Part shown: positions 1 through 11,382 of the stretch, piece by piece
Numbering within the stretch: position 1 is the first letter of the stretch
Layout: every line of letters starts with the position of its first letter
DNA from: Scilla litardierei
Lineage: Eukaryota > Streptophyta > Magnoliopsida > Asparagales > Asparagaceae
Length of the DNA: 64,000 nt
Direction of reading: 5' to 3'
Assembly: GCA_030789695.1 (NCBI GenBank)
Contig: CM061141.1
Coordinates: forward strand, 322,571,938-322,635,937
Notes under the pieces: model-generated
Databases searched by the model: none
Told to the model about the DNA's origin: nothing
What the model saw: only the letters and a program-made list of their open reading frames with translations
Program-made: the position numbers and the translations under genes

Positions 1-2510
1 TGGTCATTTTGTAAGAGGCATGCTTATCTCTTGGTGGGTTCTAGAGTTGGATTTTTCTAAAGAATCTTCTTCTTTCTTCTTTACTTTTCTATTCTCTTCT
101 CTTTTCACTTTTCTTTTCCTTTCCTCCATCTAGCATGGCCGGCCACCCCTCCCCTCTATTTCCCTTATTCTTCACTCCAAAAAAATTAATTTTCATGTCC
201 AAAGAAAAAGGGTCCAAGCTTACTTCAAGGAAGAAGAAGATGGAGAAGAAAGAAAGGGGAAGAGAAGGAGAATTTGAGATTTGAGGTAGGAATCTCTTGG
301 GATTTGAATTACAATCAATTTAATTTTTTATAATTTGTTTTTATAGCATGTTTTATCTAATATTTGATAAATAAAAACAATTTTTACATGATATTGCTCA
401 ATTTCACGATTTCATCTTTGAAATTCCTAGCAAAGTCATCTCCTTTTGAATTCAGAATTTTTGATGTCCGATTTTGCCTTGTTCCTGATTACTGTAGCTC
501 GAATCATGTTTCAAACAAATTATGAGCATGTATATCTTGAAGTTCTATCCCAAAATCATATAAATTTTGATATATTTTCAATTCCGAAATTGGGAGAAAT
601 AAATCCATCTTTACAGCATGTCTGTTTGATTTTCAGTGTTGACATAGTTTAGTAAAATTGTTCTACAGAGCTGCACACATCTTGGAATTTTATGATTTTG
701 GTCTTGTTGGAAAGCTAACAAGTTTTTCTCAAAGTTCATCGTTGCTCTTATGTCGAAAATTGGCTAGAACATGCCCAAAATTGGTGTTGAACACAGACCC
801 TAAAATCTGTCTGAAAAATAGAATTGACACACTTCACTAATTAAATCACCATAAATCGTATAGGTCATATTTTTGCATGAAATTTTATCTGTAGATTCAT
901 AACTGTTATATATTCAACTTTTATTCATAAAGTTTTGTTAAATTCCCAAGATAAATGGATGTATTATGTTGATCTTTATGGATGTTCTTGCAATTTCAGC
1001 AAGCTGAATACACTAAAGTGCTATTCTTATTCCTTAAATGTGGTTAATTGGCCATTATTATGTTTGCCTAATATGTTTGTATGGTGAAATGAATCCTCAC
1101 GGCCTTGGCACATGTAAATGTTATTATGTTGCTTCGTTATGAATGATGCCCGACAGGTGTTCGATGAAATGCCTCAATGAAGGCAAAATCCAATAATTTG
1201 AGTAACGTGCACATATGAGTGTTTGCTTTGTGCCACGGTAATGATTGGTGAAATTAGAGGCTTGAATGGCATGTGAACGTTATGTTTGTGAGTGGATGAT
1301 GTGTGGTGATAGAGGGCATGTCACGTGAGTGCATGACCCTATGTTTGATGATGGACAGTTGAAGTGATATGTGTATACTCATGCCATCAAGACCCCTAAC
1401 GTGTCACGTATGATGTTCACCAATGAAATTGAATAATTCTCATTCCTCTCTAATGAGGGTGAGTTAGCAAAGCCCGTGTTTTAGGTGAGGTTTGAGTAAA
1501 TTGTGGATATGATGCCTGGACTGAGAAGTTGGGGGAAATTATTATGTGATATGCGATATTTATACCCACTCGCCTTTATCGGGAGTGGAGGGGATATACG
1601 GAGGTTGTGTTATTATGTGGAGTGCCTCACTCCTGCCAAGGACGCGGGAGCTGAGAGGCCCGGTGTCGTATAGTGCCCGTGTCCACCGCGCCGTGTGCTA
1701 TATTCACCCCAAATTTGGGGTGAAGTCCAGGTTCTGGTATCACACAGTTTACCCAAGTTCCAATTAACTCAATTATGAAATAATAAAATAAGATTTGTGT
1801 GTTACTTCTATTGCTGGCAGCACTTTCCCTTCCCCTTTGCCCGTAATTTGTGGCTTGGTGTCATACCTCAGGCACTTGCACTTATCGTATTTAATATTGG
1901 TTGTTTGAGCCCTCATGTTATTATTATTGTTACTGTTGTTATTATTATTATTCGTGCTAATCCCTTTCTTGCAGTAGCTCGTCACTGGACCACAAGTATG
2001 ATTCCCTTATTTAACTATTTAATTTTCATTATATCACTTAGTTACATACTTTATTTCGCTTGGCTTGCCTTATGAATTGATAACCTTAAAATGGAGTTCC
2101 AAACCCAAGTTGGTTCCTACTGGGGCACGCATTGACGTGCTCCCCCCTATTTTTCAGGTCAGGACAGGAGAGTCGGTGGTGGCTTGGAGTTGAGTTTCAG
2201 GGATAGTGTTGGTGTGAGTTGGGGTTGTATTGTGACTGGGATGTCTTGGCAGACTTAGAGCGGTGTATATGTATTGACACACTTGGGCTGTATGTATAAA
2301 AGAAACATGTTACACATGAAGTGTTATTAATGTTTCATGAGGTTGTTTGACATAACTGTGGAGTTTTACTTGTACTATCCTAGCATGTGCGCAGTGACCT
2401 GCTTATTCAGTTTCTTCTTTCTCCCTCTTTTATACTCTTCCATCACCCTCACGCTTCAGGATACTTGGAAAAAAATTGATGCCGGGTATTCTGGGGAACG
2501 TGGCGTGACA
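1..2510 (+). repeat. 5' LTR (partial) of the LARD-like element
   Basis: It matches 6389-8898 almost base for base and ends in ...GTGACA. About 450 bp of its left part lie outside the window. It contains a TTA/TTG trinucleotide run near 1918-1955 and a TATA-like TATAAAAG at 2295-2302. The small open frames inside are repeated in the other LTR and look non-coding. Confidence 0.85.
2295..2302 (+). promoter_or_regulatory. TATA-like box in LTR
   Basis: TATAAAAG lies about 210 bp before the LTR end, a plausible place for an LTR promoter. The same octamer is present in the 3' LTR at 8682-8689. The assignment rests on motif and position only. Confidence 0.3.
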
Positions 2511-4320
2511 GTTTTTGGCGGCCCATGCAGGTCACCGCACTGCGATGTGTGTAAGGGTAGTACTTGTAATGCTTCAGTAGGTGATTAGAATATGTTAGCC
2601 CTAAGGTGGGTAGCGGCCTTAGTGACCTTAGAATTTTGAGTGATCCACCCTTTAACCCCTAGTGTTAGGGAGTCAAGGGATGAAATTTCTGCTGTATATT
2701 ATACCATACATGTATATTGTACGTATGCGCGTGTATATGTAACGGTGTGAACCAGTGTGTATAAGTGCATTGTTGTGCTTAGAGATTTGAATTATACAAG
2801 TTGCGTATACTTGTATATTTGAATGGCATGAAAGTTACATGTATCCTGAATGGTTATCATGGTATATGGATATATGTGGGCGTTTATACTAGGTGGGTAA
2901 ATACTTGAGCGTATACAAGTTATACTTGAGCGTATCAGGTATGTGAGTAGGTACGTGTTATACTTGTGTGACTCTGAGATATAGGTGATAAGTGTATGTT
3001 TATTAGTGGATGTGTACTGGTGAGTACATATCAGCTAGTGGGGATAGTATATGTTGTAGAGATCTGGGTGAGGAGGTGTATGTATGTGATGTGAGTGCAC
3101 ATATGCAGTTTACTATCTATTAGTTTACAGTTGTGTTTCATATGGGGAATGCACCGATGTGTGTACATCTATCCCTGTATGGATAGAATAGTAGAATGTC
3201 CATATTATATAGGACATATGGGAGAAAGTGTATATGTGTGGGTATATGTAAGCCTGTATGGGTAGAGGGTATATATATATGTGGGAAGTTAGTGCATATA
3301 TATCGCTAGTGTTACATTACAAGGGCATAAATTCCTAGTGTGTTAAAAAGTGTAAATAACTGAGAATATATGTATGTGTTGCCTATGTACCTATAGGAAT
3401 TGGTATATTGTTTTACTTGAGTATATTGTCGTGGGGTGTATTATTGCGTGAAGATAGGTAATGTGCTATGGCCTTATATGGTGTGTATGTAGCAATATAG
3501 ATGAATAATTGGCGTACATGTAGTATGAGTAATGCTCTGGGATGTTTGTAGTAGACGTATCCTATGGTGGATATGGGCGCTTTAGACTCGTTCACCCTTA
3601 GTTTGAGCCCTTATCCCTATACTATGCTTATAATGGGATAGGGATATATGTATGACGAGTAACACATATGGGATGTGATGGGTATAAGAAATTGAGGTTA
3701 TAAAGTGCATGTATAAGTGGGATGGCTAAGGGTTTGCACGGTTAAGTGGAGTTACGGTATATGTATATATGTGTGTGTACGTTACCCTGCAGAATGGTGT
3801 TTATAGGACCCTTTGGATGCATGTGTAGTGCGTGCACCCTTCCGTATATAGCGGCATGCGGAGGGATTGTGTATTGCTATATGATATACTTGTATGTATG
3901 TATGTGTATTGTAGCAAGCATGGTGTGATTATGTAAATGTGCTGTTATTATTGAATGTGTATTGATATCTGTCCTATGAGTGGTTATATGTGTACGTATG
4001 TGAATGATCCCTATTCTGATAGGTGAGTATCAGTATGTGAATGTGTACGTATATATGATGTGACTATCTACTGAATGTGTAAGAATATTGAAATACACTT
4101 ATTTTTGTATATGCTGGTATGCTAGCTGGTATGCTAGTAGAAATGTGGATATATTGGACGCTATGTATATAAGGGTATGAACAGCTACTGACTACCTGCT
4201 AGTGTGGTTTGAGTAGCTTGACTGTATAAGAGTGTAATAGCAGGACATGTATGGCATGCGTGAATGGGCGTGTGTGCTCATACATGGTAATGTGTGTGCG
4301 TGGTGTTTTGGTCCTAGTAC

Positions 4321-4323
<3 letters not shown>

Positions 4324-4402
<79 letters not shown>
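4324..4402. repeat. (TA)n microsatellite, about 39 repeats
   Basis: An uninterrupted TA dinucleotide tract of about 79 bp within the LARD internal domain. Its length is probably polymorphic and prone to assembly error. Confidence 0.95.
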
Positions 4403-4405
<3 letters not shown>

Positions 4406-4700
4406 TGGTTGTGTGCGTATCTACTATTAGAATAATAATAATCTGGTGTGTATGAGTAAACGTGTATTTGGTTATGTGTAGGCCTAGAGTTATATATAGG
4501 GTGTTGATATGAATATATCTGTGGGTATATAATGAGTGTGTATATAATTAGTTGTGGAGTATCTATGTGAAGTATTGTTGGTTACTTATATGTGAATATG
4601 TATCATACTTGTATGAATGTGAAGTGTAGAGGTGTGTTCATGTATGAGCACTGTGCAGTAGAGGTAATATATAATTGAGTGTATATTGGTTGAATAAATA

Positions 4701-4731
<31 letters not shown>

Positions 4732-5925
4732 CCTTGTTTGTTTATCTGTGAATCTTTCTGACATGGTTGCCTACCTATGTGTATCTGGGAGGAGCGTATC
4801 TCTGTGTGTATGCATGTATGTGTAGGTCCGTAACAGAGCGTGTGTGTATGTATATACATATGAAGTGGGCATATGAATGTGATGAGTATGAAATATAGGT
4901 GTATATATGTGTGTGTGTATATTAGATGAATATTCGTGAATGAAACTATTTGGTATGTAAGTATTGAGATGAGAGTGACTGTTTGCATATGTGTATGCGT
5001 GTGTGGGTGTATATGGATATTTATAATTATTTGACTATCATAGTAGTATGTCCGTAGTATGTGCAAAGGTAGTTATATATATATAGCATATGGCAGGGGA
5101 TGTGTTATGTTTGTGCAGTCTCGTGTGTATTGTGTGTGGTATATGCAGTAGGTGCACTGCTATGGATGTGAGGTTGTGTATATATTATCTATAGCTATGA
5201 TTACTGACTTTATGTGACACAATCATGCACGTGCTAGTACGTGTGCGTGAATGTATGTATGGATGTGACTGAATGATGTGTATATAGCTATTTATGTGTC
5301 TATATATGTGAGTGTGCCTATATGACTAAGTATTTGGTGTATAACGATCCGATGTACATACGGTGTGACACCGTGATAATGACTCTGTTTATCAAGTAAT
5401 GGTATGTATATATATATATTAATGTGTATTGTTATGTGTTTGTGTATGGATATAGACGTATATGTAAATATATAAACAGATAGGATGTAAGTCGTTTATA
5501 CCTGAGTGTATTATGGTATATAAGAAAGCGTGCCATGTGAATATGATGTGATGTCATATCACATAGGTAGGAGCAATGCCTTGGATACATATAATGATAC
5601 GTATGGAGATCTATTTGCGGTATGCATGTGTGTTGTATCTGTTAGTGTGTATATATGTGTTTAGATATTCATGTGAAGGATGCCTATATGTATATATATG
5701 TAGTGGATACATGTAGTGATGTGGATGTCCTATTAGATGAATAGTAGGATGTATACGTGAGATGTGTGATGCAGATGTGTATGAATGACAATAAAGTATA
5801 TGGTGTGTATGAGTATGGTGTAAATACGTATTCTTGTTTGTATTTCATGTGTAGAAAGATCTCCATATCTAGCTGACCTTCAGCAGGATTCATACCCTAG
5901 GAAGTCCGAGGACGGACTTTATTTT

Positions 5926-5938
5926 AAGGTGGGTAGGA
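5926..5938 (+). other. Polypurine tract of LARD-like element
   Basis: AAGGTGGGTAGGA immediately precedes the TG that opens the 3' LTR. This is where the plus-strand primer for reverse transcription is expected. Confidence 0.65.
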
Positions 5939-8898
5939 TGTAATGCCCTGTTTTGACATATACGTGTATTTTACCGTATACGCGTGGTATTTTCACATAC
6001 AATGCGTACATAGGCATGAAATAAACATAGCTAACGATGTATGTAGCACAGTGAAAGGGGGATTGGGCCGAATGGGTGGCTAAGAGACGAGGAAGCGAGA
6101 TTTGGTGCGGTAGGAGTGCGAAGGACGGCATTGGTGCAAAACTACAGCGATATGTTAGACGTGAGTGTGTAATGCATGAATGCACGCATGGATGTGCATG
6201 GATGTGTGTTAGGGGAGCCATGCTAGTGTGAAAAGGGTGTTAGGGGTCAATGGCAACCCCTGTAAATTTTTAGAAAGGTCAGGGGCAAAACGGTCATTTG
6301 GGCTTAAATTGCTGTGCGTACATAACAAGGTTGTGTGTGCGCAAAGTAATGAAAAACTTGTAAATGCCTAGAATATGGAGGGGTATTTTGGTCATTTTTT
6401 AAGAGGCATGCTTATCTCTTGGTGGGTTCTAGAGTTGGATTTTTCTAAAGAACCTTCTTCTTTCTTCTTTGCTTTTCTTTTCTCTTCTCTTTTCAATTTT
6501 CTTTTCCTTTCCTCCATCTAGCATGGCTGGCCACCCCTCCCCTCTATTTCCCTTATTCTTCACTCCAAAAAACCCTAATTTTCATGTCCAAAGAAAAAGG
6601 GTCCAAGCTTACTTCAAGGAAGAAGAAGATGGAGAAGAAAGAAAGGGGAAGAGAAAGAGAATTTGAGATTTGAGGTAGGAATCTCTTGGGATTTGAATTA
6701 CAATCAATTTAATTTTTTATAATTTGTTTTTATAGCATGTTTTATCTAATATTTGATAAAGAAAAACAATTTTTACATGATATTGCTCAATTTCACAATT
6801 TCCTCTTTGAAATTCCTAGCAAAGTCATCTCCTTTTGAATTCAGAATTTTTGATGTCTGATTTTGCCTTGTTCCTGATTACTGTAGCTCGAATCATGTTT
6901 CAAAAAAATATGAGCATGTAGATCTTGAAGTTTTACCCCAAAATCATATAAATTTTGATATAGTTTCAATTCAGAAATTGAGAGAAATAAATCCATCTTT
7001 ACATCATGTCTGTTTGATTTTCAGTGTTGACATAGTTTAGTAAAATTGTTCTACAGAGCTGCACACATCTTGGAATTTTATAATTTTGGTCTTGTTGGAA
7101 AACAAGTTTTTCTCAAAGTTCATCAGACTGCTCTTATGTCGAAAATTTGGCTAGAACATGCCCAAAATTGGTGTTGAACACAGACCCTAAAATCTGTCTG
7201 AAAAATAGAATTGACACACTTCACTAATTAAATCACCATAAATCGTATAGTTCATATTTTAGCATGAAATTTTATCTGTAGATTCATAACTGTCATATAT
7301 TCAACTTTTATTCATAAAGTTTTGTTAAATTCTCAAGATAAATGGATGTATTATGTTGATCTTTATGGATGTTCTTGCAATTTCAGCAAGCTGAATACAC
7401 TAAAGTGCTATTCTTATTCCTTAAATGTGGTTAATTGGCCATTATTATGTTTGCCTAATATGGTTGTACGGTGAAATGAATCCTCACGGCCTTGGCACAT
7501 GTAAATGTTATTATGTTGCTTCGTTATGAATGATGCCCGACAGGTGTTCGATGAAATGCCTCAATGAAGGCAAAATCCAATAATTTGAGTAACGTGCACA
7601 TATGAGTGTTTGCTTTGTGCCACGGTAATGATTGGTGAAATTAGAGGCTTGAATGGCATGGGAACGTTATGTTTATGAGTGGATGATGTGTGGTGATAGA
7701 GGGCATGTCACGTGAGTGCATGACCCTATGTTTGATGATGGACAGTTGAAGTGATATGTGTATACTCATGCCATCAAGACCCCTAATGTGTCACTTATGA
7801 TGTTCACCAATGAAATTGAATAATTCTCATTCCTCTCTAATGAGGGTGAGTTAGCAAAGCCCGTGTTTTAGGTGGGGTTTGAGTAAATTGTGGATATGAG
7901 GCCTGGACTGAGAAGTTGGGGGAAATGATTATGTGATATGCGATATTTATACCCACTCGCCTTTACCGGGAGTGGAGGGGACATACGGAGGTTGTGTTAT
8001 TATGTGGAGAGCCTCACTCCTGCCAGGGACGCGGGAGCTGAGAGGCCCGGTGTCGTATAATGCCCGTGTCCACCGCACCGTGTGCTATATTCACCCCAAA
8101 TTTGGGGTGAAGTCCAGGTCCTGGTATCACACAATTTACCCAAGTTCCAATTAACTCAATTATGAAATAATAAAATAAGATTTGTGTGTTACTTCTATTG
8201 CTGGCAGCACTTTCCCTTCCCCTTTGCCCGTAATTTGTGGCTTGGTGTCATGCCTCAGGCACTTGTACTTATCGTATTTAATATTGGTTGTTTGAGCCCT
8301 CATGTTATTATTATTGTTACTGTTGTTATTATTATTATTCGTGCTAATCCCTTTCTTGCAGTAGCTCGTCACTGGACCGCAAGTATGATTCCCTTATTTA
8401 ACTATTTAATTTTCATTATATCACTTAGTTACATACTCTATTTCGCTTGGCTTGCCTTGTGAATTGATAACCTTAAAATGGAGTTCCAAACCCAAGTTGG
8501 TTCCTACTGGGGCACGCATTGACGTGCTCCCCCCTATTTTTCAGGTCAGGACAGGAGAGTCGGTGGTGGCTTGGAGTTAAGTTTCAGGGATAGTGTTGGT
8601 GTGAGTTGGGGTTGTATTGTGACTGGGATGTCTTGGCAGACTTAGAGCAATGTATATGTATTGACACACTTGGGCTGTATGTATAAAAGAAACATGTTAC
8701 ATATGAAGTGTTATTAATGTTTCATGAGGTTGTTTGACATAACTGTGGAGTTTTACTTGTACTATCCTAGCATGTGCGCAGTGACCTGCTTATTCAGTTT
8801 CTTCTTTCTCCCTCTTTTCTACTCTTCCATCACCCTCACTCTTCAGGATACTTGGAAAAAAAATTGATGCCGGGTATTCTGGGGAACGGGGCGTGACA
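5939..8898 (+). repeat. 3' LTR of the LARD-like element, 2960 bp
   Basis: It starts TGTAATGCCC and ends GGCGTGACA. From 6389 onward it aligns with window bases 1-2510 with equal overall length. It is complete, with TG...CA ends. The next five bases, TTGAT, are the predicted target-site duplication, to be sought before the missing left end. Confidence 0.85.
8682..8689 (+). promoter_or_regulatory. TATA-like box in 3' LTR
   Basis: TATAAAAG, the counterpart of the one at 2295. Position in the LTR is the only support. Confidence 0.25.
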
Positions 8899-9137
8899 TT
8901 GATGATGCTATGCCATATGCTATCGGCATCTTACACGATGACGGCTTCGAAGGAGGCCAATCTTCTAGAGATGGAGAAATGTTGGGAGACCCACCGGATC
9001 ATTCTATGGACAATAACAAAGGCGATGTTGATGTCGTAAGAATTAGAGAGCTATGCAAGCTCTCCACGGCAAAGAATTCGAAGAAAGCTCCGCCGGACAA
9101 GAAATTATCGCTGTCGGCAAAGAAAAAAGGACGGTAA
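8899..9137 (+). pseudogene. Probable C-terminal tail of Athila polyprotein
   Basis: An open frame runs from the LARD junction to a stop at 9135-9137 and ends in a lysine-rich tail (SLSAKKKGR). It is followed at once by an AAGCTTGGGGGA purine tract and then by the post-pol block typical of Athila/Tat elements. That position suggests the end of gag-pol. No catalytic motif is visible in the 80 or so residues, so this rests on location. It is truncated by the LARD insertion and has no start of its own. Confidence 0.35.
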
Positions 9138-9305
9138 AAGCCCAAGCTTGGGGGACTCATCCCACATTACCATCCATGATGAGGGGGAGCCGAGGAATGC
9201 GAATGAACTATAACAATTAAATCCAAGTGGCCTTCACGGTAAGTTTGATGCACGCTTCTCCCATGCACCGAATATCGAGCATTAAACGAGTATCTTAAGG
9301 GGTCG

Positions 9306-9353
9306 AGCTCAAGACCTTAAACGAGCGCTTGTCGGGAGGCAACCCGACGGTTT
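9306..9353 (+). other. Athila/Tat post-pol conserved block
   Basis: It contains GAGCGCTTGTCGGGAGGCAA followed by CCCGACGG. A 'cgcttgt-cgggaggcaaccc' block between pol and the downstream ORF is a familiar mark of Athila/Tat retrotransposons. The flanks TCGGG/CCCGA form a small inverted repeat that may fold into a hairpin. Function unknown. Confidence 0.55.
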
Positions 9354-9619
9354 TATCTTATTTTTAGTAGAATTTTTCATTTTATTTTTGTTTTCGATCT
9401 TTGTTAGTGTTTAGAGTCAAGAGTCGATGAAAATCCTTACAACGGGCTCTATTTTTCACTGCAGGAGATGGAGAACAATGAATCATTTGAATAGAGGATG
9501 ACCATGGCAATGGAGAGCGCTCCAGGAATGTGCTCAGGTCTCAGGAGGAGGAAGAAACTGACGAGAAAAAAAATAGAAAGTAGAGCAAAAACAGAGAGTT
9601 GGAGCTAAAAACAGCAGGC

Positions 9620-9917
9620 CACTCGGCCGAGTGAAATTTTCACTCGGCCGAGTGAATACCCTACTCGGCCGAGTAGGGTACTGATCAGGAGAAGATCCTA
9701 AAAACTACTCTCTGTAATTTATATGCCACTCGGCCGAGTGACTATGTCACTCGACCGAGTGAATCTGACACGTTTAGCACTTGAAAAAACACTGAGTGGC
9801 CTTGCCACTTGGTCGAGTGGGAAGCGTTGCTTGGCCGAGTCGCTACTTTTTGGAAAAGTTTTCAAAAAAATTTAACTGAGCCACTCGGTCGAGTGAACGC
9901 GTCACTCGGCCAAGTGA
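9620..9917 (+). repeat. Cluster of CACTCGGCCGAGTG near-palindromes (Athila internal)
   Basis: About nine copies of a self-complementary motif, CACTCGGCCGAGTG or close variants, lie at roughly 9620, 9641, 9661, 9727, 9747, 9805, 9830, 9882 and 9902. Bases 9657-9680 form a perfect 24-bp palindrome. Adjacent copies 9620-9633 and 9641-9654 can pair as a longer hairpin. A matching cluster sits in this element's LTR. Confidence 0.9.
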
Positions 9918-10436
9918 CTTGTCCTTTATAATCCAAACGATGCGGGCTCAAATCCCAAAATCCCAAAAATCCCAAAAATTTCCCCGAGCCCTTCTTCTTC
10001 CCACGTACTCGCCCGAATCGCCACTCCCCTCGCCCGAGCCACGTTGCCTCTTGCCCGAGTCGCCGCCCAGCACCGCCGTTACCGTCGACTCCACCTCGCC
10101 GGCGCCACTCCACCCTCTGCCACGCATCCCCAATTTCGCCCCAAAATCCCCCTTTTCTCCATTTTTCCAATTCGTAAGACCAACCCCGTCCCAAATAGAA
10201 ATTGATCTATATATATATCTATTATCTCTAATCTTACCCCATACTTATTGATATAGATTGCTAATTTGTGAATTTGCGTTTCAGGCAAGCTTGGGAGAGA
10301 TTTAGGGCGGATTTGGAGCTTCTCGGAGGAGGCGATCCTTCGCACGCATCCACTGCTTGCACTCGCTTCGTGTTCAGGCACACTCGTTCCTTATGTACAG
10401 CACTTCACATTTAGGTAGGCACGTTCCGTGGCTCAC

Positions 10437-11382
10437 ATGCCGCCCCGCACTAGGTCGAGCACGCGGGCGCCCGCTTCCAAGTGGAAGAGGTCCAGCGATC
10501 CTGGCTCCTCTTCTGCTAGGGCAGACTCCCCACCACCTAGCCCACCACCACCCACACTTTCGCCTCCTACCGCACCCATTCCACCACCACCGGCACAGCC
10601 CGGCCCCGCTTTCAACGCTATGGGGATTACGTTCAGAGATGACGCACACCGCGCCAGATTTGAGCGTATCTCCCATCGCTCGATCATACCCTCTAGGTTG
10701 CACACCTTGTTGATTTCGAGTTCCTAGAGATACTTGAGGGGCTACTCCAGTTGTATGACAACGTGGGGTGGCGTGACTTTTTATCAGTGTTGGCGGACAC
10801 TTACATCCGCCCGACACTAGAGGTCCTTAGATCCATTAGTAGGACCCCTGGGGATGCTCCTTTTGCTTGATGGATCGTGAGTGTGAGATCACTCTCGATA
10901 TGCTCTGAGCTTTCTTCCAGTGGCCCCCTGTCCCGGACCCCGACCGAGCCTTTGGCCCTACGCACTTCCCACCGTTGTCATTCGACACATACGTATTCTG
11001 GACACGTATCATGGGATCCCCTCTTGCCTTTGACCCTAGCAGGGCCAAGGCCTCCGCTATCCTCCACCCATGCCTCCGCATTGCACAGCGCCTCATGGCG
11101 ACCACTTTCCTAGCGAGGTATGAGCCAGGTACGATGTCGACCCCTGAGCTTTACATGCTCTACAGGATGACTCGATTGCAAGCCTTAGAGGTAGGTGGAG
11201 ACGTCTTACTCCCTGCCACCCGGATTGACATAGCTAGTTGGTACATAGACCACATCATTATCTCTGTCGGCGCTAGGTTGCCTATCTGTTGCGGTGATCT
11301 GATTACCCTTCTGGCTCCCTTATGCGGAGTAGACCATCCAGCAGCCACCTCCACCACCACCTCCACCACAGGACGGTGCTAG
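10437..11382 (+). pseudogene. ATHILA ORF-1-type protein gene, broken
   Basis: It starts at ATG 10437 with a Ser/Pro-rich basic leader (MPPRTRSST...) and a poly-Pro stretch. It continues with MGITFRDDAHRARFERI, a block around WRDFLSVLADTYIRPTLEVL, and then the conserved core with FDTYVFWTRIMG, RIAQRLMATTF and PELYMLYRMT. These resemble the Arabidopsis retrotransposon ORF-1 (ATHILA) family found downstream of pol. The blocks lie in different frames: a shift occurs between about 10680 and 10727, a stop lies near 10867, another TGA sits near 10905, and the last frame ends at 11382. Non-functional. An in-frame GTG at 10428 lies upstream, but the ATG is the more natural start. Confidence 0.65.

Larger units (their letters stand above)
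2511..5938 (+). other. Non-coding internal domain of the LARD-like element
   Basis: About 3.4 kb rich in TGTATATG-type words, with G and T in excess on the plus strand. No open frame resembles a retroelement protein. The short frames present are low complexity, such as Ile-Tyr or Thr-His runs produced by TA and TG repeats. I see no clear primer-binding site after the LTR; the sequence starting TTTTTGGCGGCCCATG could be a decayed one, but I cannot support it. Confidence 0.7.
1..8898 (+). mobile_element. LARD-like LTR retrotransposon, 5' end outside window
   Basis: Bases 1-2510 and 6389-8898 are direct copies that differ by a few percent by eye, and both end in GCGTGACA. The second copy extends left to a TG at 5939, preceded by a purine tract, so these are the LTRs of one element. 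The 3.4 kb between them has no recognisable gag, pol or env, which fits a large retrotransposon derivative that relies on enzymes from another element. The LTR start TGTAATGCCC and the tract AAGGTGGGTAGGA resemble Ty3/gypsy chromovirus ends. The right end joins Athila sequence directly, so it probably inserted there. The missing left end prevents checking the target duplication. Confidence 0.8.

Noticed and set aside
1546..2075. Open frames inside the LARD 5' LTR, repeated at 7933-8462
   Set aside because: They occur only because the LTR is duplicated. They show no protein features, and one comes from a TTA/TTG microsatellite.
2511..2530. Primer-binding site directly after the LARD 5' LTR
   Set aside because: The sequence TTTTTGGCGGCCCATGC does not match a tRNA end well enough to call.
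4247..5066. Frames rich in Ile-Tyr or Thr-His in the LARD interior
   Set aside because: Pure products of (TA)n and TG-rich repeats.
9919..10251. 110-codon Pro/Ser-rich frame overlapping an opposite frame of equal length
   Set aside because: Low-complexity CCC/TCC-rich leader between the palindrome cluster and the ORF-1-type gene; no motif.
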